Source: Cryptomeria japonica
Lineage: Eukaryota; Streptophyta; Pinopsida; Cupressales; Cupressaceae
Direction: 5' to 3'
Assembly (NCBI RefSeq): GCF_030272615.1
Contig: NW_026728923.1
Coordinates: 397,501-430,000, forward strand
DNA length: 32,500 nucleotides
In this document: piece after piece, positions 18,194 to 30,861 of the stretch
Layout of the letters: every line of letters starts with the position of its first letter
Position numbering within the stretch: the stretch's first letter is position 1
Translations under genes and position numbers: made by a program
The notes under the pieces: model-generated
Told to the model about the DNA's origin: nothing
Seen by the model: only the letters and a program-made list of their open reading frames with translations
Databases searched by the model: none

Positions 18194-19420
18194 CGCCGGG
18201 CGTCGCAATGCTATTTGAATAAACCTTTTGCCCGTTTGCGTTCTCGTCGGGGCCGGGCCGGGCCGGGGTGCGCTGCCCGCACTACCGCGCGCGCGGGGGG
18301 CGACACCGAGCGCGCACCTGAGGCGCCCCGAGCACACAGGCCACGGTGCAACCCGGGCGTTGTGCGCGCACCCCGGTGCGCCCGAGGTGCTGCGCGCGCA
18401 CCCAGGTGAAATCGGTGTGCACCTCGGCCAGTGCGCGCTCGGTCGAGTCGCGCACGTTGGCCAAGGTGCACGGTGATGTTTCTTACTCTAAGGTTCCGCA
18501 CCAGACGCCCGGGACAGGTGAGCGAAGCTGGGCGGGGCCGGGTGCGCGGCCGGGGCAGGTGCACGCAGCTGGAGAGAGCTTTGGAGCACACCAGAGGTGC
18601 GCACCTTGGAGCACACTTCGGAGCGCACCAATGATGCGCTCCATTCAAAAGTTTCCTGAAAAGGCAAAAAAAGTTGAGATTATAGAATTTCCCACTTGAG
18701 AGATTGTAAAAAAAAAAAATTTAAAATGAAGGAAACGCGGGTGCCAAGGTGTGCGCGCCCGGGTGCGCAGCCCAGCCAAGGTGTGCGCACCAAGGCGCCC
18801 ACCCTGGCGAAGGTGCACGCAAGGTGCGCACCCGAGGCAAACCGGACAATTAACCCAACTTTCGACTTCGCGCGCACCTGCGCACCTTGGAGCGCACTTC
18901 GGAGCGCTCCTTGGTGCGCACCAATCTTGGGCACCTCGGAGTGCACCATGGCGCCCACCAAGGTGCGCACCCGGGGCAAACCGAGCTCCGACTTCGTGCG
19001 CACCTTGGAGCGCACGAAAGGTGCGCACCATGGCGCCCACCAAGGTGCGCAGCCCAGCCAAGGCGTGCGCATCAAGGTGCGCACCCTGGCGAAGGTGCGC
19101 ACCCGGGGCAAACCGAGCTCCGACTTCGTGCGCACCTTGGAGCGCACAAAGGGTGCGCAACCCAGCCAAGGTGTGCGCACCCCGGGCAAACCGAGCTCCG
19201 AATCGTGCGCACCTTGGAGCACACTTCGGAGCCCTCCTTGGTGCGCACCGATGTTGCGCACCTCGGAGCGCACCCGGGGAAAACAATGCAATTAACCCGA
19301 CTTTCGACTTCGTGGGCACCTCGGAGCGCTCTCGGGTTCGCACCTCGGAGCACACCGAGGTGCGCACCTTTGATGCGCTGCCTTCACCAATTTCCAGAAA
19401 AGGCAAGAAAACATTGAGAA

Positions 19421-20905
19421 GGTGTGCGCACCGAGGTGCCCACCCTGGCGAAGGTGCACGCGAGGTGCGCACCCGGGGCAAACCGGGCTCCGACTTCGTG
19501 CACGCCATGCTGCGCACCTTGGAGGGCCATGGTGCGCACCTTGGAGCACACTTCGGAGCGCTCAATGGTGCCCAACCCAGCCAAGGTGCCCACCGCGGCG
19601 AAGGTGCACGCGAGGTGCGCACCCGGGGTAAACCGGGCTCCGACTTCGTGCACGCCGCACCTTGGAGCACACTTCGGAGCGCTCCTTGGTGCGCACCAGG
19701 GCGCGCAACCCAGCCGAGGTGCCCACCCCGGCGAAGGTGCACGCGGGGTGCGCACCCGGGGCAAACCGGGCTCCGACTTCGTGCACGCCATGGTGCCCAC
19801 CGCGGCGAAGGTGCACGCGAGGTGCGCACCCGGGGCAAACCGGGCTCCGACTTCGTGCACGCCGCACCTTGGAGCACACTTCGGAGCGCTCCTTGGTGCG
19901 CACCAGGGCGCGCAACCCAGCCGAGGTGCCCACCCCAGCGAAGGTGCACGCGAGGTGCGCACCCGGGGCAAACCGGGCTCCGACTTCGTGCACGCCATGG
20001 TGCCCACCGCGGCGAAGGTGCACGCGAGGTGCGCACCCGGGGCAAACCGGGCTCCGACTTCGTGCACGCCATGGTGCCCACCGCGGCGAAGGTGCACGCG
20101 AGGTGCGCACCCGGGGCAAACCGGGCTCCGACTTCGTGCACGCCGCACCTTGGAGCACACTTCGGAGCGCTCCTTGGTGCGCACCATGGTGCCCACCAGG
20201 GCGCGCAACCCCGCCGAAGGTGCACGCGAGGTGCGCACCTGGGGCAAACCGGGCTCCGACTTCGTGCACGCCGCACCTTGGAGCACACTTCGGAGCGCTC
20301 CTTGGTGCGCACCAGGGCGCGCAACCCCGCCGAAGGTGCACGCGAGGTGCGCACCCGGGGCAAACCGGGCTCCGACTTCGTGCACGCCATGGTGCGCACC
20401 AGGGTGCCCACCGCGGCGAAGGTGCGCACCCGGGGCAAACCGGGCTCCGACTTCGTGCACGCCGCACCTTGGAGCACACTTCGGAGCGCTCCTTGGTGCG
20501 CACCAGGGCGCGCAACCCAGCCGAGGTGCCCACCCCGGCGAAGGTGCACGCGAGGTGCGCACCCGGGGCAAACCGGGCTCCGACTTCGTGCACGCCATGG
20601 TGCCCACCGCGGCGAAGGTGCGCACCCGGGGCAAACCGGGCTAGGACTTCGTGCACGCCGCACCTTGGAGCACACTTCGGAGCGCTCCTTGGTGCGCACC
20701 ATGGTGCCCACCAGGCCGCGCAACCCAGCCAAGGTGTGCGCACCAAGGTGCACGCGAGGTGCGCACCCGGGGCAAACCGGGGTCCGGCTTCGTGCACGCC
20801 GCACCTTGGAGCACACATCGGGGCGCTCCCGGGTTCGCACCGGCGTTGCGCACCGTGGTGGGCACCTCGGAGCGCACCGTGGTGGGCACCTCGGAGCACA
20901 CCAAG
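19421..20905 (+). repeat. modular variable array, unit 2
   Basis: Same A/B/C modules as unit 1 with one additional A+C module. Point variants include GGGGTAAACC (19626) and CACCTGGGGC (20237). Confidence 0.92.
19994..20141 (+). repeat. 74-bp direct duplication (extra A+C module) in unit 2
   Basis: GCCATGGTGCCCACCGCGGC starts at 19994 and again at 20068, exactly 74 bp apart, with identical sequence between. Unit 1 has a single copy at the equivalent site (13959). This accounts for the full 74-bp length difference between units 1 and 2. Confidence 0.95.
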
Positions 20906-20922
20906 GTGGGCAGCGAGGTGCG

Positions 20923-22909
20923 CACCTTTGATGCGATGCCTTCACTAATTTCCATAAAAGGCAAAAGAAAACGAGATTTTAAAATTTCCGTTTTGAAAGA
21001 TAGTGAGAAAAAGGGAATGCTGGTGCCATCTTGAGCCCGCCCTGGTGCGCAGCCCAGCCAAGGTGTGCGCACCAAGGTGCCCACCCTGGCGAAGGTGCGC
21101 GCCCGGGCAATTAACCCAACTTCCAACTTCGCGCGCGCCAGGGTGGGAGCGCACCCAACAACCGGGCCTGGGAAGAGCCAATGCGAGAAACCCCACCAAA
21201 CGCTCTGACAAAAAAAGAGGGGGCGCTCCAGTAACCCCGCTTCGGAGCGCACCCTGGGCAAACCCAGCCAGGGTGCCCACCCCGGCCAAGGTGCAGGCGA
21301 GGTGCGCACCCGGGGCAAACCGGGCTCCGACAACGTGCACGCCGCACCTTGGAGCACACTTCGTAGCGCTCCCGGGTGCGCACCTCAGAGCACACCAAGG
21401 TGGGCAGCGAGGTGCGCACCTTTGATGCGCTGCCTTCACTAATTTCCAGAAAAGGCAAAAAAAAGAGGAGATTTTAAAATTTCCGTTTTGAAAGATAGTG
21501 AAAAAAACGGAACGCGGGTGCCATCTTGAGCCCGCCCTGGTGCACAGCCCAGGTAAGGTGCCCACCCTGGCAAAGGTGCGCACCCGGGCAATTAACCCTA
21601 CTTCCGACTTCGTGCGCGCCAGGGTGGCAACCGGGCCTGGGAAGAGCCAATGCGAGAAACCCCACCAAACGCTCCGACAAAAAAAGAGGCGGCGCTCCAA
21701 TAACCCCGCTTCGGAGCGCAGCCGGGGCAAACCCAGCCAAGGTGCCCACCCCGACGAAGGTGCACGCGAGGTGCGCACCCGGGGCAAACCGGGCTCCGAC
21801 AACGTGCACGCAGCACCTTGGAGCACACTTCGAAGCACTCCCGGGTGCCCACCGGCGTTGCGCACCGTGGTGGGCAGCGAGGTGCGCACCTTTGATGCGC
21901 TGCCTTCACTAATTTCCAGAAAAGGCAAAAAAAAATGAGATTTTAAAATTTCCGTTTTGAAAGATAGTGAAAAAAACGGAACGCGGGTGCCATCTTGAGC
22001 CCGCCCTGGTGCGCAGCCCAGGCAAGGCATGCGCACCAAGGTGCCCACCCGCGGTGCACACCCGGGGCAAACCGGGCTCCGACTTCGTGCAGGCCGCACC
22101 TTGGAGCACACTTCGGAGCGCTCCTTGGTGCGCACCATGGTGCCCACCAGGGCGCACCCGGGGCAAACCGGGCTCCGACTTCGTGCACGCCGCACCTTGG
22201 AGCACACATCGGAGCGCTCCCAGGTTCGCACCAGCGTTGCGCACCTTTGATGCGCTGCCTTCACTAATTTCCAGAAAAGGCAAAAAAAAACGATATTTTA
22301 AAATTTCCGTTCTGAAAGATAGTGAAAAAAACGGAACGCGGGTGCCATCTTGAGCCCTTCCTGGTGCGCAGCCCAGGCAAGTTGTGCGCACCAAGGTGCC
22401 CACCCTGGCGGAGGTGCGCGCCCGGGGCAAACCGGGCTCCGACTTCGTGCACTGCATGGTGCCCACCAAGGCGCGCAACCCAGCCAAGGTGCCCACCGCA
22501 GCGAAGGTGCACGCGAGGTGCGCACCCGAGGTGCACACCCGGGGCAAACCGAGCTCCGACTTCGTGCACGCCGCACCTTGGAGCACACTTCAGAGCGCTC
22601 CTTGGTGCGCACCAGGGCGCGCAACCCAGCCAAGGTGCTCACCCCGGCGAAGGTGCACGCGAGGTGCGCACCCGGGGCAAGCCGGGCTCGGACTTCGTGC
22701 ACGCCGCACCTTGGAGCACACATCGGAGCGCTCCCGGGTTCGCACCAGCATTGCGCACCTTTGATGCGCTGCCTTCACTAATTTCCAGAAAAGGCAAAAA
22801 AAAAAAAAAAACGAGATTTTAAAATTTCCGTTTTGAAAGATAGTGAAAAAAACGGAACGCGGGTGCCATCTTGAGCCCGCCCTGGTGTGCAGCCCAGGCA
22901 AGTTGTGCG
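20923..22909 (+). repeat. five AT-rich/GC-rich composite modules, unit 2
   Basis: Copy of the 14814-16800 block of unit 1, offset by 6109 bp, with the same module spacings. Only scattered substitutions are seen, for example near 21535 where CCGCCCTGG replaces CCGCCCGGG. Confidence 0.88.
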
Positions 22910-23346
22910 CACCAAGGCACCCACCCTGGCCAAGGTGGGTCACGGGGTGGGTCCTAGGGTGGGTAACGGGGTGGGTACTAAGGTGCGTGCCAAGGTGGGT
23001 CATGGGGTGGGTGCCAAGGTGGGCACCAGGGTGGGTGTGCACCAACCCTAGCCAGGGTAGGTCACGGGGTGGTTGTCGGGGTGGGCGTCAAGGAGCCAAG
23101 GTGGGTGGCAAGTAGCCAAGTTGCGTGCCAAGGTGGGTGTCGGGGTGGGTGCCAAGGATCCAAGGTGGGTGCCAAGGAACCAAGGTGGGTGTCTGGGTGG
23201 GTGCCGAGGTGGGAGCCAGGGTGGGTCCCAAGGTGAGTGCAAAGGTGGGTGCCAGGGTCAAGGTGAGTGCCAATGTGGGTTCCAAGGTGCCAGGGTCAGG
23301 GTGAGTGCCAATGTGGGTTCAAAGGTGCTAAGTTGGGTGCGAGGTT

Positions 23347-23365
23347 GGGTGCGAGGGTGGGTGGG
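23347..23365 (+). other. G-quadruplex motif, unit 3
   Basis: Exact copy of the unit 1 motif. Confidence 0.75.
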
Positions 23366-23433
23366 TGCCAAGGTGTGCTAGGTGGAAGCCCGGGTGGGTC
23401 GGCATCCCATGGGTGTCGAGTTGGGTGCCTGAT

Positions 23434-23784
23434 GGGTGCTTCTTGTCAAGTTTTAGTCGTCGGGACTCATTTCGAGCCTTAGAGGTCGTTTCTTGTCCGG
23501 TTGCCCTGTCTTCGACCTGGGAACCCAATTTTGGTCCTCGGGTCCCATTTTTTTTTGTCTCGCATCCCACTTTTGGCCTGTGGCCTTTTCGGGGTCGATT
23601 CTCGTTTTGGGCATCAGAGCATGTTTCTTCTCCTAAAACCCAATATTTGTTTATTAAGTCTCGGAACACATTTTTGTTCTCGTGGACCCATCATGGGTCT
23701 TGGAACGCATTTGTGGTCCTTGGGTCCCATTTTGCATCCCGAAACTTGTGTTTTGGTGCTTGATCCCTATTTTGGGTGCCCACC
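23434..23784 (+). repeat. degenerate ~20-bp minisatellite, unit 3
   Basis: Copy of the unit 2 block; no difference noticed by eye. Confidence 0.75.
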
Positions 23785-24143
23785 TTGCACCAAGTGCGCA
23801 CCCGGGGCAAACCGAGCGCCTTGGTGCACCGGGGCAAGATCGAGCGTGCACCCGAGGCGCCCCGAACATGCACCAAGGTGCACTCGGCCCACATGTGAGC
23901 GCAGGTCGTTGCGCCCGAGGTGGTGTGTGGGCACCGCGTTGCAGACGGGACACTGCACGCACACGACGCCCCGTCCAGGTGCACGCACGTAGGCCGGGCC
24001 GGGTGCACACCCGACGCCCTAGCAAGGTGCGCGCACCCGGGCAGGGCTCACACTTGGCGAACGGGGCGCACTTCGCGAGGGAGGGTGTGCACCTCGACGG
24101 GGGTGGGTGGCCGGGGTGGATTCGCACGTGGGTCGCGGTTTGC

Positions 24144-24149
24144 TAAGTA
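24144..24149 (+). promoter_or_regulatory. TATA-like element of 5S copy 3
   Basis: TAAGTA at -28 to -23, with C at -1. Confidence 0.5.
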
Positions 24150-24171
24150 CACACTGCGACAAGCTCATAAC

Positions 24172-24289
24172 GGGTGCGATCATACCAGCGTTAGTGCACC
24201 GGATCCCATCAGAACTCCGCAGTTAAGCGCGCTTGGGCCGGAGTAGTACTGGGATGGGTGACCTCCCGGGAAGTCCCGGTGTTGCACCC
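24172..24289 (+). rRNA. 5S ribosomal RNA, copy 3
   Basis: Identical over 118 bases to the other copies; 6109 bp from copy 2. Promoter boxes and terminal stem are intact. Confidence 0.98.
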
Positions 24290-24302
24290 TTTTTTAGTTT
24301 TT
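24290..24302 (+). terminator. Pol III terminator of 5S copy 3
   Basis: T6, AG, T5 directly after the gene. Confidence 0.88.
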
Positions 24303-25527
24303 CGCCGGGTGTCGCAATGCTATTTGAATAAACCTTTTGCCCGTTTGCGTTCTCGTCGGGGCCGGGCCGGGCCGGGGTGCGCTGCCCGCACTACCGCGCG
24401 CGCGGGGGCGACACCGAGCGCGCACCGAGGCGCCCCGAGCACACAGGCCACGGTGCAACCCGGGCGTTGTGCGCGCACCCCGGTGCGCCCGAGGTGCTGC
24501 GCGCGCACCCAGGTGAAATCGGTGTGCACCTCGGCCAGTGCGCGCTCGGTCGAGTCGCGCACGTTGGCCAAGGTGCACGGTGATGTTTCTTACTCTAAGG
24601 TTCCGCACCAGACGCCCGGGACAGGTGAGCGAAGCTGGGCGGGGCCGGGTGCGCGGCCGGGGCAGGTGCACGCAGCTGGAGAGAGCTTTGGAGCACACCA
24701 GAGGTGCGCACCTTGGAGCACACTTCGGAGCGCACCAATGATGCGCTCCATTCAAAAGTTTCCTGAAAAGGCAAAAAAAGTTGAGATTATAGAATTTCCC
24801 ACTTGAGAGATTGTAAAAAAAAAAAATTTAAAATGAAGGAAACGCGGGTGCCAAGGTGTGCGCGCCCGGGTGCGCAGCCCAGCCAAGGTGTGCGCACCAA
24901 GGCGCCCACCCTGGCGAAGGTGCACGCAAGGTGCGCACCCGAGGCAAACCGGACAATTAACCCAACTTTCGACTTCGCGCGCACCTGCGCACCTTGGAGC
25001 GCACTTCGGAGCGCTCCTTGGTGCGCACCAATCTTGGGCACCTCGGAGTGCACCATGGCGCCCACCAAGGTGCGCACCCGGGGCAAACCGAGCTCCGACT
25101 TCGTGCGCACCTTGGAGCGCACGAAAGGTGCGCACCATGGCGCCCACCAAGGTGCGCAGCCCAGCCAAGGCGTGCGCATCAAGGTGCGCACCCTGGCGAA
25201 GGTGCGCACCCGGGGCAAACCGAGCTCCGACTTCGTGCGCACCTTGGAGCGCACAAAGGGTGCGCAACCCAGCCAAGGTGTGCGCACCCCGGGCAAACCG
25301 AGCTCCGAATCGTGCGCACCTTGGAGCACACTTCGGAGCCCTCCTTGGTGCGCACCGATGTTGCGCACCTCGGAGCGCACCCGGGGAAAACAATGCAATT
25401 AACCCGACTTTCGACTTCGTGGGCACCTCGGAGCGCTCTCGGGTTCGCACCTCGGAGCACACCGAGGTGCGCACCTTTGATGCGCTGCCTTCACCAATTT
25501 CCAGAAAAGGCAAGAAAACATTGAGAA

Positions 25528-27464
25528 GGTGTGCGCACCGAGGTGCCCACCCTGGCGAAGGTGCACGCGAGGTGCGCACCCGGGGCAAACCGGGCTCCGA
25601 CTTCGTGCACGCCATGCTGCGCACCTTGGAGGGCCATGGTGCGCACCTTGGAGCACACTTCGGAGCGCTCAATGGTGCCCAACCCAGCCAAGGTGCCCAC
25701 CGCGGCGAAGGTGCACGCGAGGTGCGCACCCGGGGCAAACCGGGCTCCGACTTCGTGCACGCCGCACCTTGGAGCACACTTCGGAGCGCTCCTTGGTGCG
25801 CACCAGGGCGCGCAACCCAGCCGAGGTGCCCACCCCGGCGAAGGTGCACGCGGGGTGCGCACCCGGGGCAAACCGGGCTCCGACTTCGTGCACGCCATGG
25901 TGCCCACCGCGGCGAAGGTGCACGCGAGGTGCGCACCCGGGGCAAACCGGGCTCCGACTTCGTGCACGCCGCACCTTGGAGCACACTTCGGAGCGCTCCT
26001 TGGTGCGCACCAGGGCGCGCAACCCAGCCGAGGTGCCCACCCCGGCGAAGGTGCACGCGAGGTGCGCACCCGGGGCAAACCGGGCTCCGACTTCGTGCAC
26101 GCCATGGTGCCCACCGCGGCGAAGGTGCACGCGAGGTGCGCACCCGGGGCAAACCGGGCTCCGACTTCGTGCACGCCGCACCTTGGAGCACACTTCGGAG
26201 CGCTCCTTGGTGCGCACCATGGTGCCCACCAGGGCGCGCAACCCCGCCGAAGGTGCACGCGAGGTGCGCACCCGGGGCAAACCGGGCTCCGACTTCGTGC
26301 ACGCCGCACCTTGGAGCACACTTCGGAGCGCTCCTTGGTGCGCACCAGGGCGCGCAACCCCGCCGAAGGTGCACGCGAGGTGCGCACCCGGGGCAAACCG
26401 GGCTCCGACTTCGTGCACGCCATGGTGCGCACCAGGGTGCCCACCGCGGCGAAGGTGCGCACCCGGGGCAAACCGGGCTCCGACTTCGTGCACGCCGCAC
26501 CTTGGAGCACACTTCGGAGCGCTCCTTGGTGCGCACCAGGGCGCGCAACCCAGCCGAGGTGCCCACCCCGGCGAAGGTGCACGCGAGGTGCGCACCCGGG
26601 GCAAACCGGGCTCCGACTTCGTGCACGCCATGGTGCCCACCGCGGCGAAGGTGCACGCGAGGTGCGCACCCGGGGCAAACCGGGCTCCGACTTCGTGCAC
26701 GCCGCACCTTGGAGCACACTTCGGAGCGCTCCTTGGTGCGCACCATGGTGCCCACCAGGGCGCGCAACCCCGCCGAAGGTGCACGCGAGGTGCGCACCCG
26801 GGGCAAACCGGGCTCCGACTTCGTGCACGCCGCACCTTGGAGCACACTTCGGAGCGCTCCTTGGTGCGCACCAGGGCGCGCAACCCCGCCGAAGGTGCAC
26901 GCGAGGTGCGCACCCGGGGCAAACCGGGCTCCGACTTCGTGCACGCCATGGTGCGCACCAGGGTGCCCACCGCGGCGAAGGTGCGCACCCGGGGCAAACC
27001 GGGCTCCGACTTCGTGCACGCCGCACCTTGGAGCACACTTCGGAGCGCTCCTTGGTGCGCACCAGGGCGCGCAACCCAGCCGAGGTGCCCACCCCGGCGA
27101 AGGTGCACGCGAGGTGCGCACCCGGGGCAAACCGGGCTCCGACTTCGTGCACGCCATGGTGCCCACCGCGGCGAAGGTGCGCACCCGGGGCAAACCGGGC
27201 TAGGACTTCGTGCACGCCGCACCTTGGAGCACACTTCGGAGCGCTCCTTGGTGCGCACCATGGTGCCCACCAGGCCGCGCAACCCAGCCAAGGTGTGCGC
27301 ACCAAGGTGCACGCGAGGTGCGCACCCGGGGCAAACCGGGGTCCGGCTTCGTGCACGCCGCACCTTGGAGCACACATCGGGGCGCTCCCGGGTTCGCACC
27401 GGCGTTGCGCACCGTGGTGGGCACCTCGGAGCGCACCGTGGTGGGCACCTCGGAGCACACCAAG
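25528..27464 (+). repeat. modular variable array, unit 3 (expanded)
   Basis: Same A/B/C modules, about 0.5 kb longer than in unit 1. Frames of 611-813 codons run through it on both strands at once, which follows from stop-poor modules whose lengths (74, 128, 133, 191, 196) are mostly not multiples of three. Confidence 0.93.
26101..27152 (+). repeat. 526-bp direct tandem duplication within unit 3
   Basis: GCCATGGTGCCCACCGCGGC starts at 26101 and again at 26627, and a third start at 27153 continues into the normal right flank. The two 526-bp copies look identical by eye and each contains four or five A/B/C modules. Units 1 and 2 have one copy of this segment. Confidence 0.92.
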
Positions 27465-27481
27465 GTGGGCAGCGAGGTGCG

Positions 27482-29468
27482 CACCTTTGATGCGATGCCT
27501 TCACTAATTTCCATAAAAGGCAAAAGAAAACGAGATTTTAAAATTTCCGTTTTGAAAGATAGTGAGAAAAAGGGAATGCTGGTGCCATCTTGAGCCCGCC
27601 CTGGTGCGCAGCCCAGCCAAGGTGTGCGCACCAAGGTGCCCACCCTGGCGAAGGTGCGCGCCCGGGCAATTAACCCAACTTCCAACTTCGCGCGCGCCAG
27701 GGTGGGAGCGCACCCAACAACCGGGCCTGGGAAGAGCCAATGCGAGAAACCCCACCAAACGCTCTGACAAAAAAAGAGGGGGCGCTCCAGTAACCCCGCT
27801 TCGGAGCGCACCCTGGGCAAACCCAGCCAGGGTGCCCACCCCGGCCAAGGTGCAGGCGAGGTGCGCACCCGGGGCAAACCGGGCTCCGACAACGTGCACG
27901 CCGCACCTTGGAGCACACTTCGTAGCGCTCCCGGGTGCGCACCTCAGAGCACACCAAGGTGGGCAGCGAGGTGCGCACCTTTGATGCGCTGCCTTCACTA
28001 ATTTCCAGAAAAGGCAAAAAAAAGAGGAGATTTTAAAATTTCCGTTTTGAAAGATAGTGAAAAAAACGGAACGCGGGTGCCATCTTGAGCCCGCCCTGGT
28101 GCACAGCCCAGGTAAGGTGCCCACCCTGGCAAAGGTGCGCACCCGGGCAATTAACCCTACTTCCGACTTCGTGCGCGCCAGGGTGGCAACCGGGCCTGGG
28201 AAGAGCCAATGCGAGAAACCCCACCAAACGCTCCGACAAAAAAAGAGGCGGCGCTCCAATAACCCCGCTTCGGAGCGCAGCCGGGGCAAACCCAGCCAAG
28301 GTGCCCACCCCGACGAAGGTGCACGCGAGGTGCGCACCCGGGGCAAACCGGGCTCCGACAACGTGCACGCAGCACCTTGGAGCACACTTCGAAGCACTCC
28401 CGGGTGCCCACCGGCGTTGCGCACCGTGGTGGGCAGCGAGGTGCGCACCTTTGATGCGCTGCCTTCACTAATTTCCAGAAAAGGCAAAAAAAAATGAGAT
28501 TTTAAAATTTCCGTTTTGAAAGATAGTGAAAAAAACGGAACGCGGGTGCCATCTTGAGCCCGCCCTGGTGCGCAGCCCAGGCAAGGCATGCGCACCAAGG
28601 TGCCCACCCGCGGTGCACGCCCGGGGCAAACCGGGCTCCGACTTCGTGCAGGCCGCACCTTGGAGCACACTTCGGAGCGCTCCTTGGTGCGCACCATGGT
28701 GCCCACCAGGGCGCACCCGGGGCAAACCGGGCTCCGACTTCGTGCACGCCGCACCTTGGAGCACACATCGGAGCGCTCCCAGGTTCGCACCAGCGTTGCG
28801 CACCTTTGATGCGCTGCCTTCACTAATTTCCAGAAAAGGCAAAAAAAAACGATATTTTAAAATTTCCGTTCTGAAAGATAGTGAAAAAAACGGAACGCGG
28901 GTGCCATCTTGAGCCCTTCCTGGTGCGCAGCCCAGGCAAGTTGTGCGCACCAAGGTGCCCACCCTGGCGGAGGTGCGCGCCCGGGGCAAACCGGGCTCCG
29001 ACTTCGTGCACTGCATGGTGCCCACCAAGGCGCGCAACCCAGCCAAGGTGCCCACCGCAGCGAAGGTGCACGCGAGGTGCGCACCCGAGGTGCACACCCG
29101 GGGCAAACCGAGCTCCGACTTCGTGCACGCCGCACCTTGGAGCACACTTCAGAGCGCTCCTTGGTGCGCACCAGGGCGCGCAACCCAGCCAAGGTGCTCA
29201 CCCCGGCGAAGGTGCACGCGAGGTGCGCACCCGGGGCAAGCCGGGCTCGGACTTCGTGCACGCCGCACCTTGGAGCACACATCGGAGCGCTCCCGGGTTC
29301 GCACCAGCATTGCGCACCTTTGATGCGCTGCCTTCACTAATTTCCAGAAAAGGCAAAAAAAAAAAAAAAACGAGATTTTAAAATTTCCGTTTTGAAAGAT
29401 AGTGAAAAAAACGGAACGCGGGTGCCATCTTGAGCCCGCCCTGGTGTGCAGCCCAGGCAAGTTGTGCG
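27482..29468 (+). repeat. five AT-rich/GC-rich composite modules, unit 3
   Basis: Copy of the unit 1 block, offset by 12668 bp. The A run before GAGATTTT in the last module is again long (about 29357-29370). Confidence 0.88.
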
Positions 29469-29905
29469 CACCAAGGCACCCACCCTGGCCAAGGTGGGTC
29501 ACGGGGTGGGTCCTAGGGTGGGTAACGGGGTGGGTACTAAGGTGCGTGCCAAGGTGGGTCATGGGGTGGGTGCCAAGGTGGGCACCAGGGTGGGTGTGCA
29601 CCAACCCTAGCCAGGGTAGGTCACGGGGTGGTTGTCGGGGTGGGCGTCAAGGAGCCAAGGTGGGTGGCAAGTAGCCAAGTTGCGTGCCAAGGTGGGTGTC
29701 GGGGTGGGTGCCAAGGATCCAAGGTGGGTGCCAAGGAACCAAGGTGGGTGTCTGGGTGGGTGCCGAGGTGGGAGCCAGGGTGGGTCCCAAGGTGAGTGCA
29801 AAGGTGGGTGCCAGGGTCAAGGTGAGTGCCAATGTGGGTTCCAAGGTGCCAGGGTCAGGGTGAGTGCCAATGTGGGTTCAAAGGTGCTAAGTTGGGTGCG
29901 AGGTT

Positions 29906-29924
29906 GGGTGCGAGGGTGGGTGGG
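29906..29924 (+). other. G-quadruplex motif, unit 4
   Basis: Exact copy of the unit 1 motif. Confidence 0.75.
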
Positions 29925-29992
29925 TGCCAAGGTGTGCTAGGTGGAAGCCCGGGTGGGTCGGCATCCCATGGGTGTCGAGTTGGGTGCCTGAT

Positions 29993-30343
29993 GGGTGCTT
30001 CTTGTCAAGTTTTAGTCGTCGGGACTCATTTCGAGCCTTAGAGGTCGTTTCTTGTCCGGTTGCCCTGTCTTCGACCTGGGAACCCAATTTTGGTCCTCGG
30101 GTCCCATTTTTTTTTGTCTCGCATCCCACTTTTGGCCTGTGGCCTTTTCGGGGTCGATTCTCGTTTTGGGCATCAGAGCATGTTTCTTCTCCTAAAACCC
30201 AATATTTGTTTATTAAGTCTCGGAACACATTTTTGTTCTCGTGGACCCATCATGGGTCTTGGAACGCATTTGTGGTCCTTGGGTCCCATTTTGCATCCCG
30301 AAACTTGTGTTTTGGTGCTTGATCCCTATTTTGGGTGCCCACC
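29993..30343 (+). repeat. degenerate ~20-bp minisatellite, unit 4
   Basis: Copy of the unit 2 and unit 3 block. Confidence 0.75.
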
Positions 30344-30702
30344 TTGCACCAAGTGCGCACCCGGGGCAAACCGAGCGCCTTGGTGCACCGGGGCAAGATC
30401 GAGCGTGCACCCGAGGCGCCCCGAACATGCACCAAGGTGCACTCGGCCCACATGTGAGCGCAGGTCGTTGCGCCCGAGGTGGTGTGTGGGCACCGCGTTG
30501 CAGACGGGACACTGCACGCACACGACGCCCCGTCCAGGTGCACGCACGTAGGCCGGGCCGGGTGCACACCCGACGCCCTAGCAAGGTGCGCGCACCCGGG
30601 CAGGGCTCACACTTGGCGAACGGGGCGCACTTCGCGAGGGAGGGTGTGCACCTCGACGGGGGTGGGTGGCCGGGGTGGATTCGCACGTGGGTCGCGGTTT
30701 GC

Positions 30703-30708
30703 TAAGTA
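30703..30708 (+). promoter_or_regulatory. TATA-like element of 5S copy 4
   Basis: TAAGTA at -28 to -23, with C at -1. Confidence 0.5.
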
Positions 30709-30730
30709 CACACTGCGACAAGCTCATAAC

Positions 30731-30848
30731 GGGTGCGATCATACCAGCGTTAGTGCACCGGATCCCATCAGAACTCCGCAGTTAAGCGCGCTTGGGCCGG
30801 AGTAGTACTGGGATGGGTGACCTCCCGGGAAGTCCCGGTGTTGCACCC
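30731..30848 (+). rRNA. 5S ribosomal RNA, copy 4
   Basis: Identical over 118 bases to copies 1-3; 6559 bp from copy 3. Intact box A, box C and helix I ends. Confidence 0.98.
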
Positions 30849-30861
30849 TTTTTTAGTTTTT
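30849..30861 (+). terminator. Pol III terminator of 5S copy 4
   Basis: T6, AG, T5 directly after the gene. Confidence 0.88.

Larger units (their letters stand above)
16808..22916 (+). repeat. 5S-containing tandem unit 2 (6109 bp)
   Basis: Same order of parts as unit 1 and nearly identical in sequence. It is 74 bp longer than unit 1, and the difference lies in the modular array. Equivalents: G-rich tail to about 17320, 20-bp minisatellite 17325-17675, leader to 18062, trailer from 18194, palindromic block about 18746-19420, modular array from 19421, AT/GC modules 20923-22909. No protein gene is seen. Confidence 0.95.
22917..29475 (+). repeat. 5S-containing tandem unit 3 (6559 bp)
   Basis: Same organisation as units 1 and 2. 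It is 450 bp longer than unit 2 because of a large duplication in the modular array. Equivalents: G-rich tail to about 23430, leader to 24171, trailer from 24303, AT patch from about 24741, modular array 25528-27464, AT/GC modules 27482-29468. No protein gene is seen. Confidence 0.95.

Noticed and set aside
24752-27203. Open frames of 781-813 codons on both strands, and similar ones at 12610-14839 and 18645-20948
   Set aside because: Several frames on both strands are open at once across modules whose lengths are often not multiples of three. The proteins are monotonous (GAH, APR and RTLE-type strings), they change frame partners between units, and they follow from stop-poor palindromic repeats.
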